Of a stretch of DNA of 64,000 bases, positions 19,717 through 29,113 are shown one piece after another. This DNA comes from Microbacterium suwonense (GTDB lineage: Bacteria; Actinomycetota; Actinomycetes; Actinomycetales; Microbacteriaceae), in NCBI RefSeq assembly GCF_030296555.1, contig NZ_AP027728.1, positions 2,232,001-2,296,000 on the forward strand, in the 5' to 3' direction. The position numbers and the translations under genes are program-made. Below the pieces are notes generated by a model. That model was given only the letters and a program-made list of their open reading frames with translations. It was not told where the DNA came from and did not search any database. How positions within the stretch are numbered: position 1 is the first letter of the stretch; every line of letters starts with the position of its first letter.

Positions 19717-20075
19717 GTGCGTCCCGCGATCTCGGGAAGGCCGTCCTGCTCGCTCAGCTGCTGCTGCGTGGTGTGCAGGATCTCGCCCAGCAGCGCACGT
19801 GCGACGCGCAGAAGGTCAGCGACCTGAGGGTAGGCCAGGCGGTAGAAGACCAGGCTGCCGCGGCGTTCGGAGACCACCAGGCGGTTGCGCCGCAGCACGG
19901 CCAGATGCTGCGAGACGTGCGATGCCTCGAGCTCGGTGATGCTCAGCAGCTCGGACACGGAGGTCTCGGGTGCGTTGGAGAGCACTTCGAGGATGCGGAT
20001 GCGGATGGGGTGCGCGAGCCCCTTGAACAGGCCGGCCTTCACCTCGTACAGCGGACGGCTCGGGTCGCTCAGCAT
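19713..20075 (-). CDS. ArsR/SmtB-family transcriptional regulator
   Basis: 120-aa winged-helix regulator. Seen: AHPIRIRILEVLSNAPETSVSELLSITELEASHVSQHLAVLRRNRLVVSERRG as the DNA-binding domain, then a long C-terminal helix. No CxC metal motif typical of ArsR/CadC is present, so the signal is not obvious. It is the first gene of the regulator-SulP operon and is likely autoregulated through the palindrome at 20120-20135. Start at 20075; an in-frame ATG at 20135 falls inside the palindrome. Confidence 0.88.
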   Translation of the reverse strand: MLSDPSRPLYEVKAGLFKGLAHPIRIRILEVLSNAPETSVSELLSITELEASHVSQHLAVLRRNRLVVSERRGSLVFYRLAYPQVADLLRVARALLGEILHTTQQQLSEQDGLPEIAGRT

Positions 20076-20119
20076 CCGGTGCACCCCTGGCGATCTTCGT
20101 CGGCTCCCGCTGACCCGAC

Positions 20120-20135
20120 ATGATGATTTCATCAT
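20120..20135. promoter_or_regulatory. palindromic operator of the ArsR-SulP operon
   Basis: ATGATGATTTCATCAT is a perfect 7-bp-arm palindrome with a 2-base centre, AT-rich in an otherwise GC-rich region, 44 bases upstream of the regulator start. This fits an ArsR-family operator. Confidence 0.65.
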
Positions 20136-20272
20136 ATCGCAATACTGCTCGGCCGGCGGTCACGCGTGCTCCCGCAGGTCCGCCCCTCGGCATCCGGGCC
20201 TGCGTATGGGTACATCACCCCATTTCGTCGAAAATCCCGCCTGGTTAGGCTCGCCTGCGGAGGGAGTCGGAG

Positions 20273-21088
20273 ATGTCGAAACCGAGGGACTCTCGCAGCA
20301 AGATGCCGCTGCTGACCCTGTCGATCGTCTGCGCCGTGCTGCTGATCACGACGGTCGCCTTCGGTGTGAGCACCCTGCTGATGTCGAGGATGACCATCGC
20401 GCAGGCCGCACCGACGCCGGCTCCGACGACGTCGCCGACGACGGCTCCGGGAGCGACCGAGAAGCCCGACGACGCCGACCGCGTCGTGCAGGGCCGTGAG
20501 GTCACGGTCGTCTCGGACTTGGATTTCGGATACTTCTTCATGTCGCGCACCGACGCGCACGGCTACACGTCGCTGTACTCGCAGATCCGCAACACGGATG
20601 CGAAGCAGGCGGTCACGGTGTACTTCGACGTGAGCCTGTACGACGACGAGGGCACGCTGGTCAGTCGATGGCCCACCAGCTCGTACCTGCTGCCCGACCA
20701 GGTGACGCTGTTCGACAGCACGCTTGCCGAGAACATGCTCGACGTCGCCTCGATCAGCGTCGAGCAGACCGGCATCAGTCTCGATCCGCCCGCGACGACA
20801 GGCACGGTGAAGATGACCGAGGCACGCGGGGGCGACGGCGGAGTGGTCGAGGGCGCATTCACCTCCTCGCTGAGCGCACCGGACGGCAATGCGCAGGTCG
20901 CGATCGTCGGCACCGTCGACGGTGAGGTGTTCGCGCTCTGCGCCGACTACGTGGAGATCCCGGCCAATGACACGTTCACGGCCCGGTGCACCCTGGAGCC
21001 GACCTCTCGGAACACGCCCGAACCCATCGGTGATCTCCCCGACGATACCGAGATCACAGCCTTCTACCTGCTGGATATCCCGCGATGA
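20273..21088 (+). CDS. membrane-anchored extracellular protein, paralogue 1
   Basis: 271-aa protein with a short positive N-terminus, one membrane helix (LLTLSIVCAVLLITTVAFGVSTLL), a Pro/Thr-rich linker (residues 43-65) and an extracellular beta-rich domain of about 200 residues containing YSQIRNTDAKQAVTVYFDVSLYDDEG, like FxLYD-type domains. Two Cys residues near the C-terminus (ALCADYVE, TARCTLEP) may form a disulfide. GGAGGGAGTCGGAG precedes the ATG. The next gene overlaps by 4 bases and encodes a paralogue. Function unknown. Confidence 0.75.
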   Translation: MSKPRDSRSKMPLLTLSIVCAVLLITTVAFGVSTLLMSRMTIAQAAPTPAPTTSPTTAPGATEKPDDADRVVQGREVTVVSDLDFGYFFMSRTDAHGYTSLYSQIRNTDAKQAVTVYFDVSLYDDEGTLVSRWPTSSYLLPDQVTLFDSTLAENMLDVASISVEQTGISLDPPATTGTVKMTEARGGDGGVVEGAFTSSLSAPDGNAQVAIVGTVDGEVFALCADYVEIPANDTFTARCTLEPTSRNTPEPIGDLPDDTEITAFYLLDIPR

Positions 21089-21915
21089 CCACGTCTGCCC
21101 CTGTTTCCCGACGCACTGTTTCCCGGCGCGGCCTCCTGATCGCACTGAGCATCGCATCCGTCGTGCTGCTGGCCGCGACGATCACCTTCGGCACCATGCT
21201 GTTCTCGATGCTGGACGCCGGCCCGCGATCAGGAGGCACTGCTCCGGAGGCGGGCGAGCCGACAGCATCCGCCACCCCGACGCCCGAGCCGGATACGGTG
21301 CACGGCATTCCGATCACGGTGGGTGACAGCGTGCTCGAGCTCGGAACCTGGGTGACCGAGCTATGGACGGATGGGACGACACGGCTGCACGCGCCGATCC
21401 GCAACAACTCCACGACACAGGCGGTGACGGCCTCGTACGACCTCACGGCGTACGACGCCGAGGGTCGCATCCTGGATCGGGTGAGCGCCTCAGCCGACCT
21501 GCTGCCGGCGAGCGAAGGCATCATCAATTCGATGACTCTGCGTGCCGATCCCGAGAAGGTCGCCTCGATCGTCGTGGAGCAGACGGATGCCGACGCCGAC
21601 GTTTCGCCGTACACGGGTGCGGTCACCGGCGGCGAGGTCGAGGTCGATCATGAGACCGCACGCGTGAGCACCGACATGACGTCGACGCTCAGCCCGAGCC
21701 CGGATTCTCAGGAGATTCAGTTCGGCGCCTTCATCGGCGACGAGCTGATCGGTCTGTGCGAGATCGGGGCAGAAGCCGAGGGGGAGCATCTCGCCGCGTA
21801 CTGCTTCCTGACCGCCACCTCGAGCGGCACCGACTTCGACGAGGACTACTATCGGGTGCTGCCCGACGACCTCGACGTGCGGGCATTCCTGCGGGTGAGG
21901 TTCAACCTGGATTGA
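21085..21915 (+). CDS. membrane-anchored extracellular protein, paralogue 2
   Basis: 276-aa paralogue of the preceding protein with the same plan: a membrane helix (LLIALSIASVVLLAATITFGTMLF), a Pro/Thr linker, and a domain with HAPIRNNSTTQAVTASYDLTAYDAEG and two late Cys (GLCEIGAEAEG, AAYCFLTA). It starts inside the stop codon of its neighbour (ATGA), so the pair arose by tandem duplication and is translated together. No function is known. Confidence 0.75.
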   Translation: MTTSAPVSRRTVSRRGLLIALSIASVVLLAATITFGTMLFSMLDAGPRSGGTAPEAGEPTASATPTPEPDTVHGIPITVGDSVLELGTWVTELWTDGTTRLHAPIRNNSTTQAVTASYDLTAYDAEGRILDRVSASADLLPASEGIINSMTLRADPEKVASIVVEQTDADADVSPYTGAVTGGEVEVDHETARVSTDMTSTLSPSPDSQEIQFGAFIGDELIGLCEIGAEAEGEHLAAYCFLTATSSGTDFDEDYYRVLPDDLDVRAFLRVRFNLD

Positions 21916-21980
21916 GCTGACCTCACCGGCACCTCTCACCGGCGCATGCGAACCGCCGGAGGTGAAAGGATCGAGACATC

Positions 21981-24468
21981 ATGCTTCTCGATCCCGCAGT
22001 TCTGCCCGACGGTGCCGATGCGGATGCCGTGTACACGGCGTTCGTCGAGTGGGCGGAATCGACCGGCATCCGCCTCTACCCGGCCCAGGACGAGGCGGTC
22101 ATCGAGATCGTCTCGGGGCAGAACCTGATCCTGTCCACCCCCACCGGCACCGGCAAGTCACTGGTCGCCGTCGCCGCGCACTTCGCCGCGCTCGTCGACG
22201 GACGCCGCACCTATTACACGGCGCCGATCAAGGCACTGGTCAGCGAGAAGTTCTTCAGCCTGGTCGACGTGTTCGGCGCGGAGAACGTCGGCATGGTCAC
22301 GGGCGACTCCGCGGTCAACGCCGACGCGCCCATCGTTTGCTGCACGGCGGAGATCCTCGCGAACCTCGCGCTGCGCGAGGGATCGGAGGCCGATGTCGGC
22401 CAGGTCGTGATGGACGAGTTCCACTTCTACGGCGATCCCGATCGCGGCTGGGCATGGCAGGTGCCGCTGCTCACCCTGCCCCAGGCGCAGTTCGTGCTGA
22501 TGTCCGCGACCCTCGGAGACGTCACGCAGCTGGCATCCGATCTCACCCGCCGCACCCTGCGCGAGACGGCGGTCGTCACCGGGGTCGAGCGGCCGGTGCC
22601 ACTGCACTTCTCCTACGAGCTGACACCCATCCACGAGACGATCGACGACCTGCTGCACACCGACCGTGCCCCGGTCTACATCGTGCACTTCTCGCAGTCA
22701 GCCGCGATGGAACGTGCACAGGCCCTGGCGAGTGCGAAGGTCGCCACCCGCGAGCAGCGCGACGCGATCGCCGAGCTGATCGGCGGTTTCCGGTTCACCA
22801 CCGCGTTCGGCAAGACGCTCTCCCGGCTGCTGCGGATGGGCATCGGCGTGCATCACGCCGGCATGCTGCCGAAGTACCGGCGGCTGGTGGAGCAGCTCGC
22901 CCAGCGCGGCATGCTGCGGGTGATCTGCGGCACCGACACCCTGGGCGTCGGCATCAACGTGCCCATCCGCACGGTGCTGCTCACGGCACTGACGAAGTTC
23001 GACGGCACCCGGATGCGACAGCTGAACGCCCGCGAGTTCCACCAGATCGCCGGCCGTGCCGGCCGGGCCGGCTTCGACACGGCCGGGACGGTGGTGTGTC
23101 AGGCGCCCGAGCACGAGAGCGAGAACGCCGCCGCCATCAAGAAGGCGGGTGACGACGCGAAGAAGAGGCGCAAGATCATCCGCAAGAAGGCCCCGGACGG
23201 CTTCGTGTCGTGGGGCGAGCCCTCGTTCCGCAAGCTGATCGACTCGGAGCCCGAGACCCTCACCTCCCACATGCAGATCACCAGCGCCATGATGCTGAAC
23301 GTCATCGCACGCGGCGGCGACGTGTTCGCGAATATGCGCGCACTGGTATATGACAATCACGAGCCTCGACAGAAGCAACGGATGCTGGCGCTGCGCGCCC
23401 TGGGCATCTACCGCACGCTACGCGAATCGGGTGTCGTGGAGGACGATGCCGACGGCATCCGACTCACTGTCGATCTGCAGCCGAACTTCGCACTCAACCA
23501 GCCGCTGTCGCCGTTCGCCCTGGCAGCGTTCGAGCTGCTCGACCCGGCTTCCCCCAGTTCGCGCTGGAGATGATCTCGATCGTGGAATCCACACTCGACG
23601 ACCCTCGTGCGATCCTCTCGCAGCAGGAGTTCATCGCGCGCGGCGAGGCGGTCGCCGCCATGAAGGCCGAGGGTATCGAGTACGACGAGCGCATGGAGCT
23701 GCTGGAGCAGATCACCTATCCGAAGCCGCTGGACGAGCTGCTAGGCGCGGCGTTCCAGACCTTCAGCGCGGCGCAGCCGTGGATCCGCGACTTCGAGCTG
23801 CGCCCGAAGTCGGTGGTGCGCGACATGTACGAGCGGGCCATGTCGTTCGGGGAATATGTCGCGTTCTACAAGACCGCGCGGTCCGAGGGGTGGTGCTGCG
23901 GTACCTGTCGGATGCCTATCGCGCGGCCTCGCAGACGATCCCGGAGCACCTGAAGACCGAGGAGCTGCGCGACCTGATCGAGTGGCTCGGCGAGCTGGTG
24001 CGCCAGGTGGACTCGTCACTGCTCGACGAGTGGGAAGAGCTCGTGTCCGGTGCGGGGAGCCTGCCGGAAGGCGACGAGCCCGTCGTCCCACCCGCGCCCA
24101 AGCGGCTCACCTCGAATGTCCGCGCGTTCCGCATCCTGGTGCGCAACGAGCTGTTCCGTCGCGTGCAGCTCGCCGCCCGCGAGGACGTTGAGACGCTGGC
24201 ATCCCTCGACCCCGACTTCGGCGCCGAGGGCTGGAACAGTGCGCTGGACGCATACTTCGCCGAGCACGACGAGATCCTCACCGGAGCGGATGCCCGAAGC
24301 TCGGCGCTGCTGATGATCGAGCAGGGCGCTTCGGAGTGGGCGGTGCGCCAGATCATCGACGACCCCGCCGGCGACCACGACTGGGGCATCAGCGCGACCG
24401 TCGACCTCGCCGCATCCGACGACGCCGGCGAGGCCGTCGTGACGGTGACGGCGCTCGATCGGCTCTGA
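21981..24468 (+). CDS. DEAD/DEAH-box helicase with DUF3516 domain (two frameshifts)
   Basis: About 829-aa RNA/DNA helicase of the Ski2-like branch with a C-terminal DUF3516 domain, common in actinobacteria. Seen: Walker A STPTGTGKS near residue 50, DEFHFYGD as motif II, MSATLGD, and motif VI QIAGRAGRAGFD. The frame breaks at about 23556 (CCCCC where six C restore DPASPQFALEMISIVESTL) and again at about 23888 (GGGG where five G restore ARSEGVVLRYL). After both repairs the C-terminus is complete to TALDRL. The two breaks lie in homopolymers and the protein is otherwise intact, so error is likelier than decay. Confidence 0.88.
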
Positions 24469-24491
24469 GTCGACCGGCCCTGCCACACGCC

Positions 24492-24521
24492 GGGGAGGAT
24501 GAGTTCCACAGGATCCTCCCC
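24492..24521. terminator. bidirectional hairpin terminator
   Basis: GGGGAGGAT and its complement ATCCTCCCC form a 9-bp stem with a 12-base loop in the gap between two convergent genes. Confidence 0.65.
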
Positions 24522-24563
24522 TCCGTGCGATCTCCTCCCGTCCGGGCACCGGCACGCGTGAGA

Positions 24564-25223
24564 TCAGGCCGCCGTATCCGCGTTCCGCAGCGCGGCGAGC
24601 TCCTGGCCGTAGACACGCGCAGTCGCCTCCGCCTTCTCCTTGAGCTCCTGAGCGGCGTCGGTGAACGCATCCAGCGCGGGGTTCACGCCGACGAGGGTGA
24701 ACGGGCGCTGCACGACGCGCAGGTCCAGGCCCCAGACGTCTTCGAGCACGCGGCGCAGCCATCCGGTGGAGTGGTCCCAGCCCTCCTTCGGGGTTCCCGG
24801 CGCATAGTTGCCGCCCAGGACCGTGACCAAGGTCGCGGGCTTGCCGCGGAGGGCGGTCCCCTCCGGATCGATGCGCGGATCTGTGTAGGCGAGATCGAAC
24901 CAGGTCTTGAAGTGCTGCGAGACGCCGTAGTTGTACAGCGGGACGGCGAAGAGCAGGGCGTCGGCATCGAGCATCTCGTCGGCGAACGTGGCCGCGAGCG
25001 CCTGTGCCTGCTGCTGGGCATCGGTGCGCTGGTCGGCGGGAACGAACTTCGCGGTGACGGCATCCGCCCAGACGTTCGCAGGCACCGGCGCGGCACCGAG
25101 ATCGCGACGGGTGACGGTGGAGTCGGGATGAGAGCTTGTCCACTCGGCTTCGACGAGGTCGGCGAGCGATCGGCTGGCGGACGACGCGGGCAGGATGCTG
25201 GCATCCAGGCGGAACAGGGACAT
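24564..25223 (-). CDS. FMN-dependent NADH azoreductase / NAD(P)H quinone oxidoreductase
   Basis: 219-aa flavodoxin-fold enzyme of the AzoR family. Seen: the N-terminal FMN phosphate loop region (RLDASILPASSASRSLAD), FAVPLYNYGVSQHFKTWFD near residue 92, and VTVLGGNYAPGTP near residue 140. It likely reduces quinones or azo/nitro compounds with two electrons. A ribosome site AAAGGTCA precedes the ATG. Divergent from an HxlR-type regulator gene 77 bases away, the usual arrangement for a quinone-responsive pair. Confidence 0.88.
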   Translation of the reverse strand: MSLFRLDASILPASSASRSLADLVEAEWTSSHPDSTVTRRDLGAAPVPANVWADAVTAKFVPADQRTDAQQQAQALAATFADEMLDADALLFAVPLYNYGVSQHFKTWFDLAYTDPRIDPEGTALRGKPATLVTVLGGNYAPGTPKEGWDHSTGWLRRVLEDVWGLDLRVVQRPFTLVGVNPALDAFTDAAQELKEKAEATARVYGQELAALRNADTAA

Positions 25224-25300
25224 AAGTGACCTTTCGTTTTTCTTTGATGCTTCGCTTTTCTTAGCGACTTGCGTTAGCGTAGCACTGATATGCTGATGGC

Positions 25301-25639
25301 ATGGCGGAGATCGAGCCGGCGATCCAGATGTGTGACGCGGCCGTCACACTGGCCTTCAGCGTGCTCGGGAAACGCTGGAACGGGATGATCGTGTCGACCC
25401 TCGGCTCCGGGGCGACCAGCTTCGTGTCACTGCGGCGGGCGGTCGTCGGGATCAGCGACACCGTGCTCTCGGACCGTCTCACCGAGCTCACTCAGGCCGG
25501 ACTCGTCACTCGCACGGTCGACTCCGGTCCACCCATCACCGTGTCCTACTCGCTGACGTCGAGCGGCAAGGGCCTGCTGCCGATCCTCGGCCAGCTCGGC
25601 GAGTGGGCGTCGGCGAATCTCGAACTGCCCGAGCACTGA
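25301..25639 (+). CDS. HxlR-family transcriptional regulator
   Basis: 112-aa winged helix-turn-helix protein: FSVLGKRWNGMIVSTLGSG, SFVSLRRAVVGISDTVLSDRLTELTQAGLVTR and YSLTSSGKGLLPIL are the family signatures. A Cys at residue 11 (AIQMCDA) corresponds to the position of the redox-sensing Cys in many HxlR proteins (for example the HypR/QorR type). TATGCT lies 6 bases before the ATG, so it is probably leaderless. Two TTAGCG direct repeats (25261 and 25274) in the shared promoter may be binding sites. It likely controls the divergent azoreductase gene. Confidence 0.88.
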   Translation: MAEIEPAIQMCDAAVTLAFSVLGKRWNGMIVSTLGSGATSFVSLRRAVVGISDTVLSDRLTELTQAGLVTRTVDSGPPITVSYSLTSSGKGLLPILGQLGEWASANLELPEH

Positions 25640-25686
25640 ACACCCCTCGCAGGGGCGGGGGCAGCGGCGTGCACGATGCGAATCCC

Positions 25687-25749
25687 GGGCCGACACGCCA
25701 GATGCAGGACGTTTCCCGCGAATCGGTCCGACATCTGGCGTGTCGGCCC
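25687..25749. repeat. 63-bp palindromic repeat, copy 2
   Basis: It has the same 18-bp arms and 27-base loop as the copy at 4389-4451; the loop ends (CAGGACG and TCCGA) are also conserved while its middle differs. It lies in the convergent gap between the HxlR-type gene and the SDR gene. A small CCCCT-CGC-AGGGG hairpin precedes it at 25643-25655. Confidence 0.85.
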
Positions 25750-25775
25750 CTATCTGCAACCGCCCCGGCCGCCGA

Positions 25776-27296
25776 TCACCAGGGGTTCGGCCTGTAGTCC
25801 TTCAGGAACACCCCGTGCAGGTCGACGCCGGCCTCGCCCTGCACGATCGGGTCGTACACGCGCGCGGCGCCGTCGACCAGGTCGAGCGGGGCGTGGAAGC
25901 CCTCCTCGGCCAGGCGCACCTTCGTGTAGTGCGGGCGCTCGTCGGTGATCCAGCCGGTGTCGACCGCGGTCATCAGGATGCCGTCGGTCTCGAGCATCTC
26001 GCCGGCGCTGGTGCGGGTGAGCATGTTCAGCGCGGCCTTGGCCATGTTGGTGTGCGGATGCCCGGGACCCTTGTACCGGCGGGAGAACTGCCCCTCCATC
26101 GCCGAGACGTTCACGATGTACTTGCGGTGCGCGTCCGCTGCGGCCATGGCCGGCCGCAGCCTGCTGATCAGCAGGAACGGCGCCGTGGTGTTGCACAGCT
26201 GCACCTCGAGCATCTCCAGCGGGTCGACCTGATCGACGGACTGCACCCAGCTGTTGACGACATTGATGTCGGGCACGAGCCCACCAGCGTCGATCGCGGT
26301 GCCGTCGGCGTGCTTCTCCAGCGATGACGACCCGGGCGCCATGGCGAGCCGGGCGAGGTCCTCGGCGGTCAGTGCCTGCCCGCCCTGCTCGGCGACCGTG
26401 CCGCCGAGGGCGGCCACCGACAGCAGCGGGTTGGAGTCGACGGATGCCTGCAGTGCCTGCGGATGCGGATCGGCGGTGTGCCCGAAGGTCTCCATCTCGG
26501 GCAGAGGGCCGTCGGGGAGGGGCTGCAGCTCGGCATCCGACAGCAGCGAGTACGCGCCCGGCGAGCGCCGCACGGTCTGCGCCGCGTTGTTGATCAGGAT
26601 GTCGAGCGGCCCCTGCGCCGAGACCGAGTCGGCCAGCGCGATCACCTGCGCCGGGTCGCGCAGGTCGATTCCGACCACTCGCAGCCGGTGCAGCCAGTCG
26701 GCGGAGTCTGGCAGCGACGCGAATCGGCGCACGGCGTCGCGGGGAAAGCGTGTGGTGATGGTGAGGTGGGCGCCGTCGCGCAGCAGGCGCAGGGCGATGT
26801 GCATGCCGATCTTCGCGCGCCCGCCGGTGAGCAGCGCGCGCCGGCCGGTCAGGTCGGTGTGGGCGTTGCGCTTGCCGTGGCTGAACCGTGCGCACTCGGG
26901 GCAGAGCTGGTGGTAGAAGGCGTCGACGAGCGTGTACGACTTCTTGCAGATGTAGCAGTTTCGCGGCTTGAGCAGCGAGCCTGCGACGGGTGCGTCGACC
27001 ACGCTGGTGGCCAGGTCGAGCCCGCGGGTCTCGTCGTCGATGCGGTCCGGTGCGCCGGTCGCGGTGCGCGCGACCACGGCGCGATCGGCCTCGGCGATGG
27101 CGTCGCGGATCTGCTTGCGGCGCACGCGCTTGACGGCCTTGAACATGTTCGCCGTGGCGCGTCGGACGGCGACGTAGTCCGGATGCTGCTGATCGACGCG
27201 GTCGAGCTCGGCGAGCACCTTGAGCGCGATGGCGAGTTCGTCGGGGTCGATGCCGGAGGGGGCGCCGGCTCCGGGCAGCGAGGAGGCATCGGTCAT
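25776..27296 (-). CDS. SDR-family oxidoreductase with N-terminal zinc-ribbon-like region
   Basis: 506-aa protein. Residues 1-130 are helical and charged; a CYICKK-N-CPEC pair (two CxxC motifs about 18 residues apart, near residues 135-160) suggests a zinc ribbon. A short-chain dehydrogenase domain follows: RRALLTGGRAKIGMHIALRL for NAD(P) binding near residue 180, LINNAAQT, and a distant YKGPGHPHTNMAKAALNML that supplies the Tyr/Lys-type catalytic region. There is a large insert between these. The substrate is unknown. Divergent from the M4 protease gene. Confidence 0.8.
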   Translation of the reverse strand: MTDASSLPGAGAPSGIDPDELAIALKVLAELDRVDQQHPDYVAVRRATANMFKAVKRVRRKQIRDAIAEADRAVVARTATGAPDRIDDETRGLDLATSVVDAPVAGSLLKPRNCYICKKSYTLVDAFYHQLCPECARFSHGKRNAHTDLTGRRALLTGGRAKIGMHIALRLLRDGAHLTITTRFPRDAVRRFASLPDSADWLHRLRVVGIDLRDPAQVIALADSVSAQGPLDILINNAAQTVRRSPGAYSLLSDAELQPLPDGPLPEMETFGHTADPHPQALQASVDSNPLLSVAALGGTVAEQGGQALTAEDLARLAMAPGSSSLEKHADGTAIDAGGLVPDINVVNSWVQSVDQVDPLEMLEVQLCNTTAPFLLISRLRPAMAAADAHRKYIVNVSAMEGQFSRRYKGPGHPHTNMAKAALNMLTRTSAGEMLETDGILMTAVDTGWITDERPHYTKVRLAEEGFHAPLDLVDGAARVYDPIVQGEAGVDLHGVFLKDYRPNPW

Positions 27297-27394
27297 TGGG
27301 CCGATTCTACGCGGCGAAGCCTGGGGACACTGGCCGATCCGGCCCACCCGACCTGGCCCGTGCCCTTGTCCGTCGTCCGGCGTATGGTCGGCAC

Positions 27395-28474
27395 ATGAGC
27401 ACCACCGCCGTTGCAGAGACGTTCACCCACCAGGGCATCGTTCCCGGCTACCTGCTGGCGCAGTTGGCCGCATCCGACCGCTACGCGCACGCGGCGCAGG
27501 CGGCGAAGCAGACCCTGATCGCGGGGAGGCCCACCTTCCACTCCACGCTCGAGCTGTCGATCGGCGCCGACGGCGCGCTCATGGCCGAGGTCACCGCGGC
27601 GCCCACGCGCACGATCTTCGACGCGCAGAACACCGAAAAACTGCCGGGGCTGATCGTGCGGCGCGAGGACGACGAGCCGGTGGATGACGTCTCGGTCAAC
27701 GAGGCGTTCGACGGGCTCGGCGCGACTTTTCAGCTGCTGCTCGACGCGTTCGGCCGTGATTCGCTCGACGGTGCCGGTGCGGCGTTGAATGCGACCGTGC
27801 ATTACGGCGAGAACTACGACAACGCGTTCTGGGACGGCTCGCGCATGGTCTTCGGCGATGGCGACGGCGAGGTGTTCACGGGGTTCACCCGCTCGATCTC
27901 GGTGATCGGGCATGAGCTGGGCCACGGAGTGATCCAGAGTTCGGCCGGCCTGGTCTACCAGGGCCAGTCCGGAGCGCTGAACGAGTCGATCGCGGACGTG
28001 CTCGGTGTGCTCACCGAGCAGCACCTGCTCGGGCAGACCGCGGATCAGGCGACCTGGCTGGTCGGCGCCGGCATCTTCACGGATGCCGTGCAGGGCCGCG
28101 CGCTGCGCTCGATGATCGAACCCGGCACCGCGTACGACGATGACGAGCTCGGCAGGGATCCGCAGCCCGCGCACATGCGCGACTACGTCAACACCACCGA
28201 GGACAACGGCGGCGTGCACATCAACTCCGGCATCCCGAACCGCGCGTTCGCGTTGGCCGCGAAGGCCATCGGCGGCCATGCCTGGGAGGGTGCGGGCCTG
28301 GTCTGGTACCGGGCGCTCACCGGCGGACTCTCGTCGACGGCCGGATTCACAGAGTTCGCCGAGCAGACGATCGCCGCAGCGGCCTCGATCGGGGATAGCG
28401 TGGAGACGGCGGTCCGAGATGCCTGGATCGCCGTCGGAGTGATCGAGGATGCGCGAGTACGAGACCCCCGGTGA
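27395..28474 (+). CDS. M4-family metallopeptidase (protealysin type)
   Basis: 359-aa zinc peptidase of the thermolysin family with no signal peptide and a short propeptide, so of the protealysin type. Seen: HELGH at residues 173-177, third zinc ligand Glu197 in GALNESIADV, and His275 in GGVHINSGIPNRAF. The first residues (FTHQGIVPGYLLAQLAA) match the conserved N-terminal propeptide of protealysin-like proteins. TATGGT lies 6 bases before the ATG. The next gene starts 26 bases before this stop codon and encodes an emfourin-like inhibitor. Confidence 0.9.
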   Translation: MSTTAVAETFTHQGIVPGYLLAQLAASDRYAHAAQAAKQTLIAGRPTFHSTLELSIGADGALMAEVTAAPTRTIFDAQNTEKLPGLIVRREDDEPVDDVSVNEAFDGLGATFQLLLDAFGRDSLDGAGAALNATVHYGENYDNAFWDGSRMVFGDGDGEVFTGFTRSISVIGHELGHGVIQSSAGLVYQGQSGALNESIADVLGVLTEQHLLGQTADQATWLVGAGIFTDAVQGRALRSMIEPGTAYDDDELGRDPQPAHMRDYVNTTEDNGGVHINSGIPNRAFALAAKAIGGHAWEGAGLVWYRALTGGLSSTAGFTEFAEQTIAAAASIGDSVETAVRDAWIAVGVIEDARVRDPR

Positions 28475-28820
28475 TGGTTCGGATGCCGTCGCCGATGCCA
28501 CAGACGATGCGGATCGCAGCCGTATCGTCGTAGCGGTGGTGCGCACCGGCGGGCTCGCGGGCCTCCGTCGCCGCTGGCGCGTGGAGCCCGACCCCGCACA
28601 GGCACCGCAGTGGGTCACGCTGGTCGAGCGCTGCCCCTGGGACGAGCAGACGGATGCTACGACGGATGCCGGGGCAGACCGCTTCGTCTGGAGCATCCAT
28701 GCCGTCCTGCGCGAGCAGCAGCGCGAACGGGTCGTCCCCGACACCCAGCTGCAGGGTGCATGGCGCGACCTGGTGGACGCCGTGCGCGAGGCTGACGCCG
28801 ATCACCGCACAGAGCCCTGA
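28449..28820 (+). CDS. emfourin-like protealysin inhibitor
   Basis: 123-aa protein resembling emfourin, the proteinaceous inhibitor found next to protealysin-like protease genes. Seen: RIVVAVVRTGGLAGLRRRW near residue 25 (the GG inhibitory region), then WVTLVERCPW and a C-terminal LQGAWRDLVDAV helix. Its reading frame overlaps the protease gene by 26 bases, which enforces co-translation. It probably keeps the cytoplasmic protease silent. The call rests on context and pattern. Confidence 0.78.
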   Translation: MREYETPGDGSDAVADATDDADRSRIVVAVVRTGGLAGLRRRWRVEPDPAQAPQWVTLVERCPWDEQTDATTDAGADRFVWSIHAVLREQQRERVVPDTQLQGAWRDLVDAVREADADHRTEP

Positions 28821-28879
28821 TTCGGCGGCGATCTGCGGATCGCCACGCCGCGCCGGCGATGCGGGGTGACAATGGAGTC

Positions 28880-29089
28880 ATGGGACTGTTCTCACAGAAG
28901 CAGCAGGAGCCGAGTGCCTGGGCGGCATTGCCGGGCGAGCCGCTCGACGAGGATCACGTCGAGCACCTCGATGAGGTGCCCAACACCGATCCGATGGATC
29001 TCGGGCTCGGCGTGCAGTACTCGAGTGTGGTCTTTCCGGTCACCCCGCCCGCACCCGAGGCCTCCGACGAGGAGTCGTCGAACCCGTAG
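28880..29089 (+). CDS. small acidic protein
   Basis: 69-aa acidic protein, MGLFSQKQQEPSAWAALPGE followed by an Asp/Glu-rich middle and a Pro/Glu C-terminus. It looks disordered and has no membrane segment. GACAAT ends 6 bases before the ATG, so a leaderless promoter supports it as a real gene. Small acidic proteins of this kind recur beside other genes in Microbacteriaceae, but no function is known. Confidence 0.65.
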   Translation: MGLFSQKQQEPSAWAALPGEPLDEDHVEHLDEVPNTDPMDLGLGVQYSSVVFPVTPPAPEASDEESSNP

Positions 29090-29113
29090 GCCGCCACCCC
29101 CGTCGCCGGGGCG

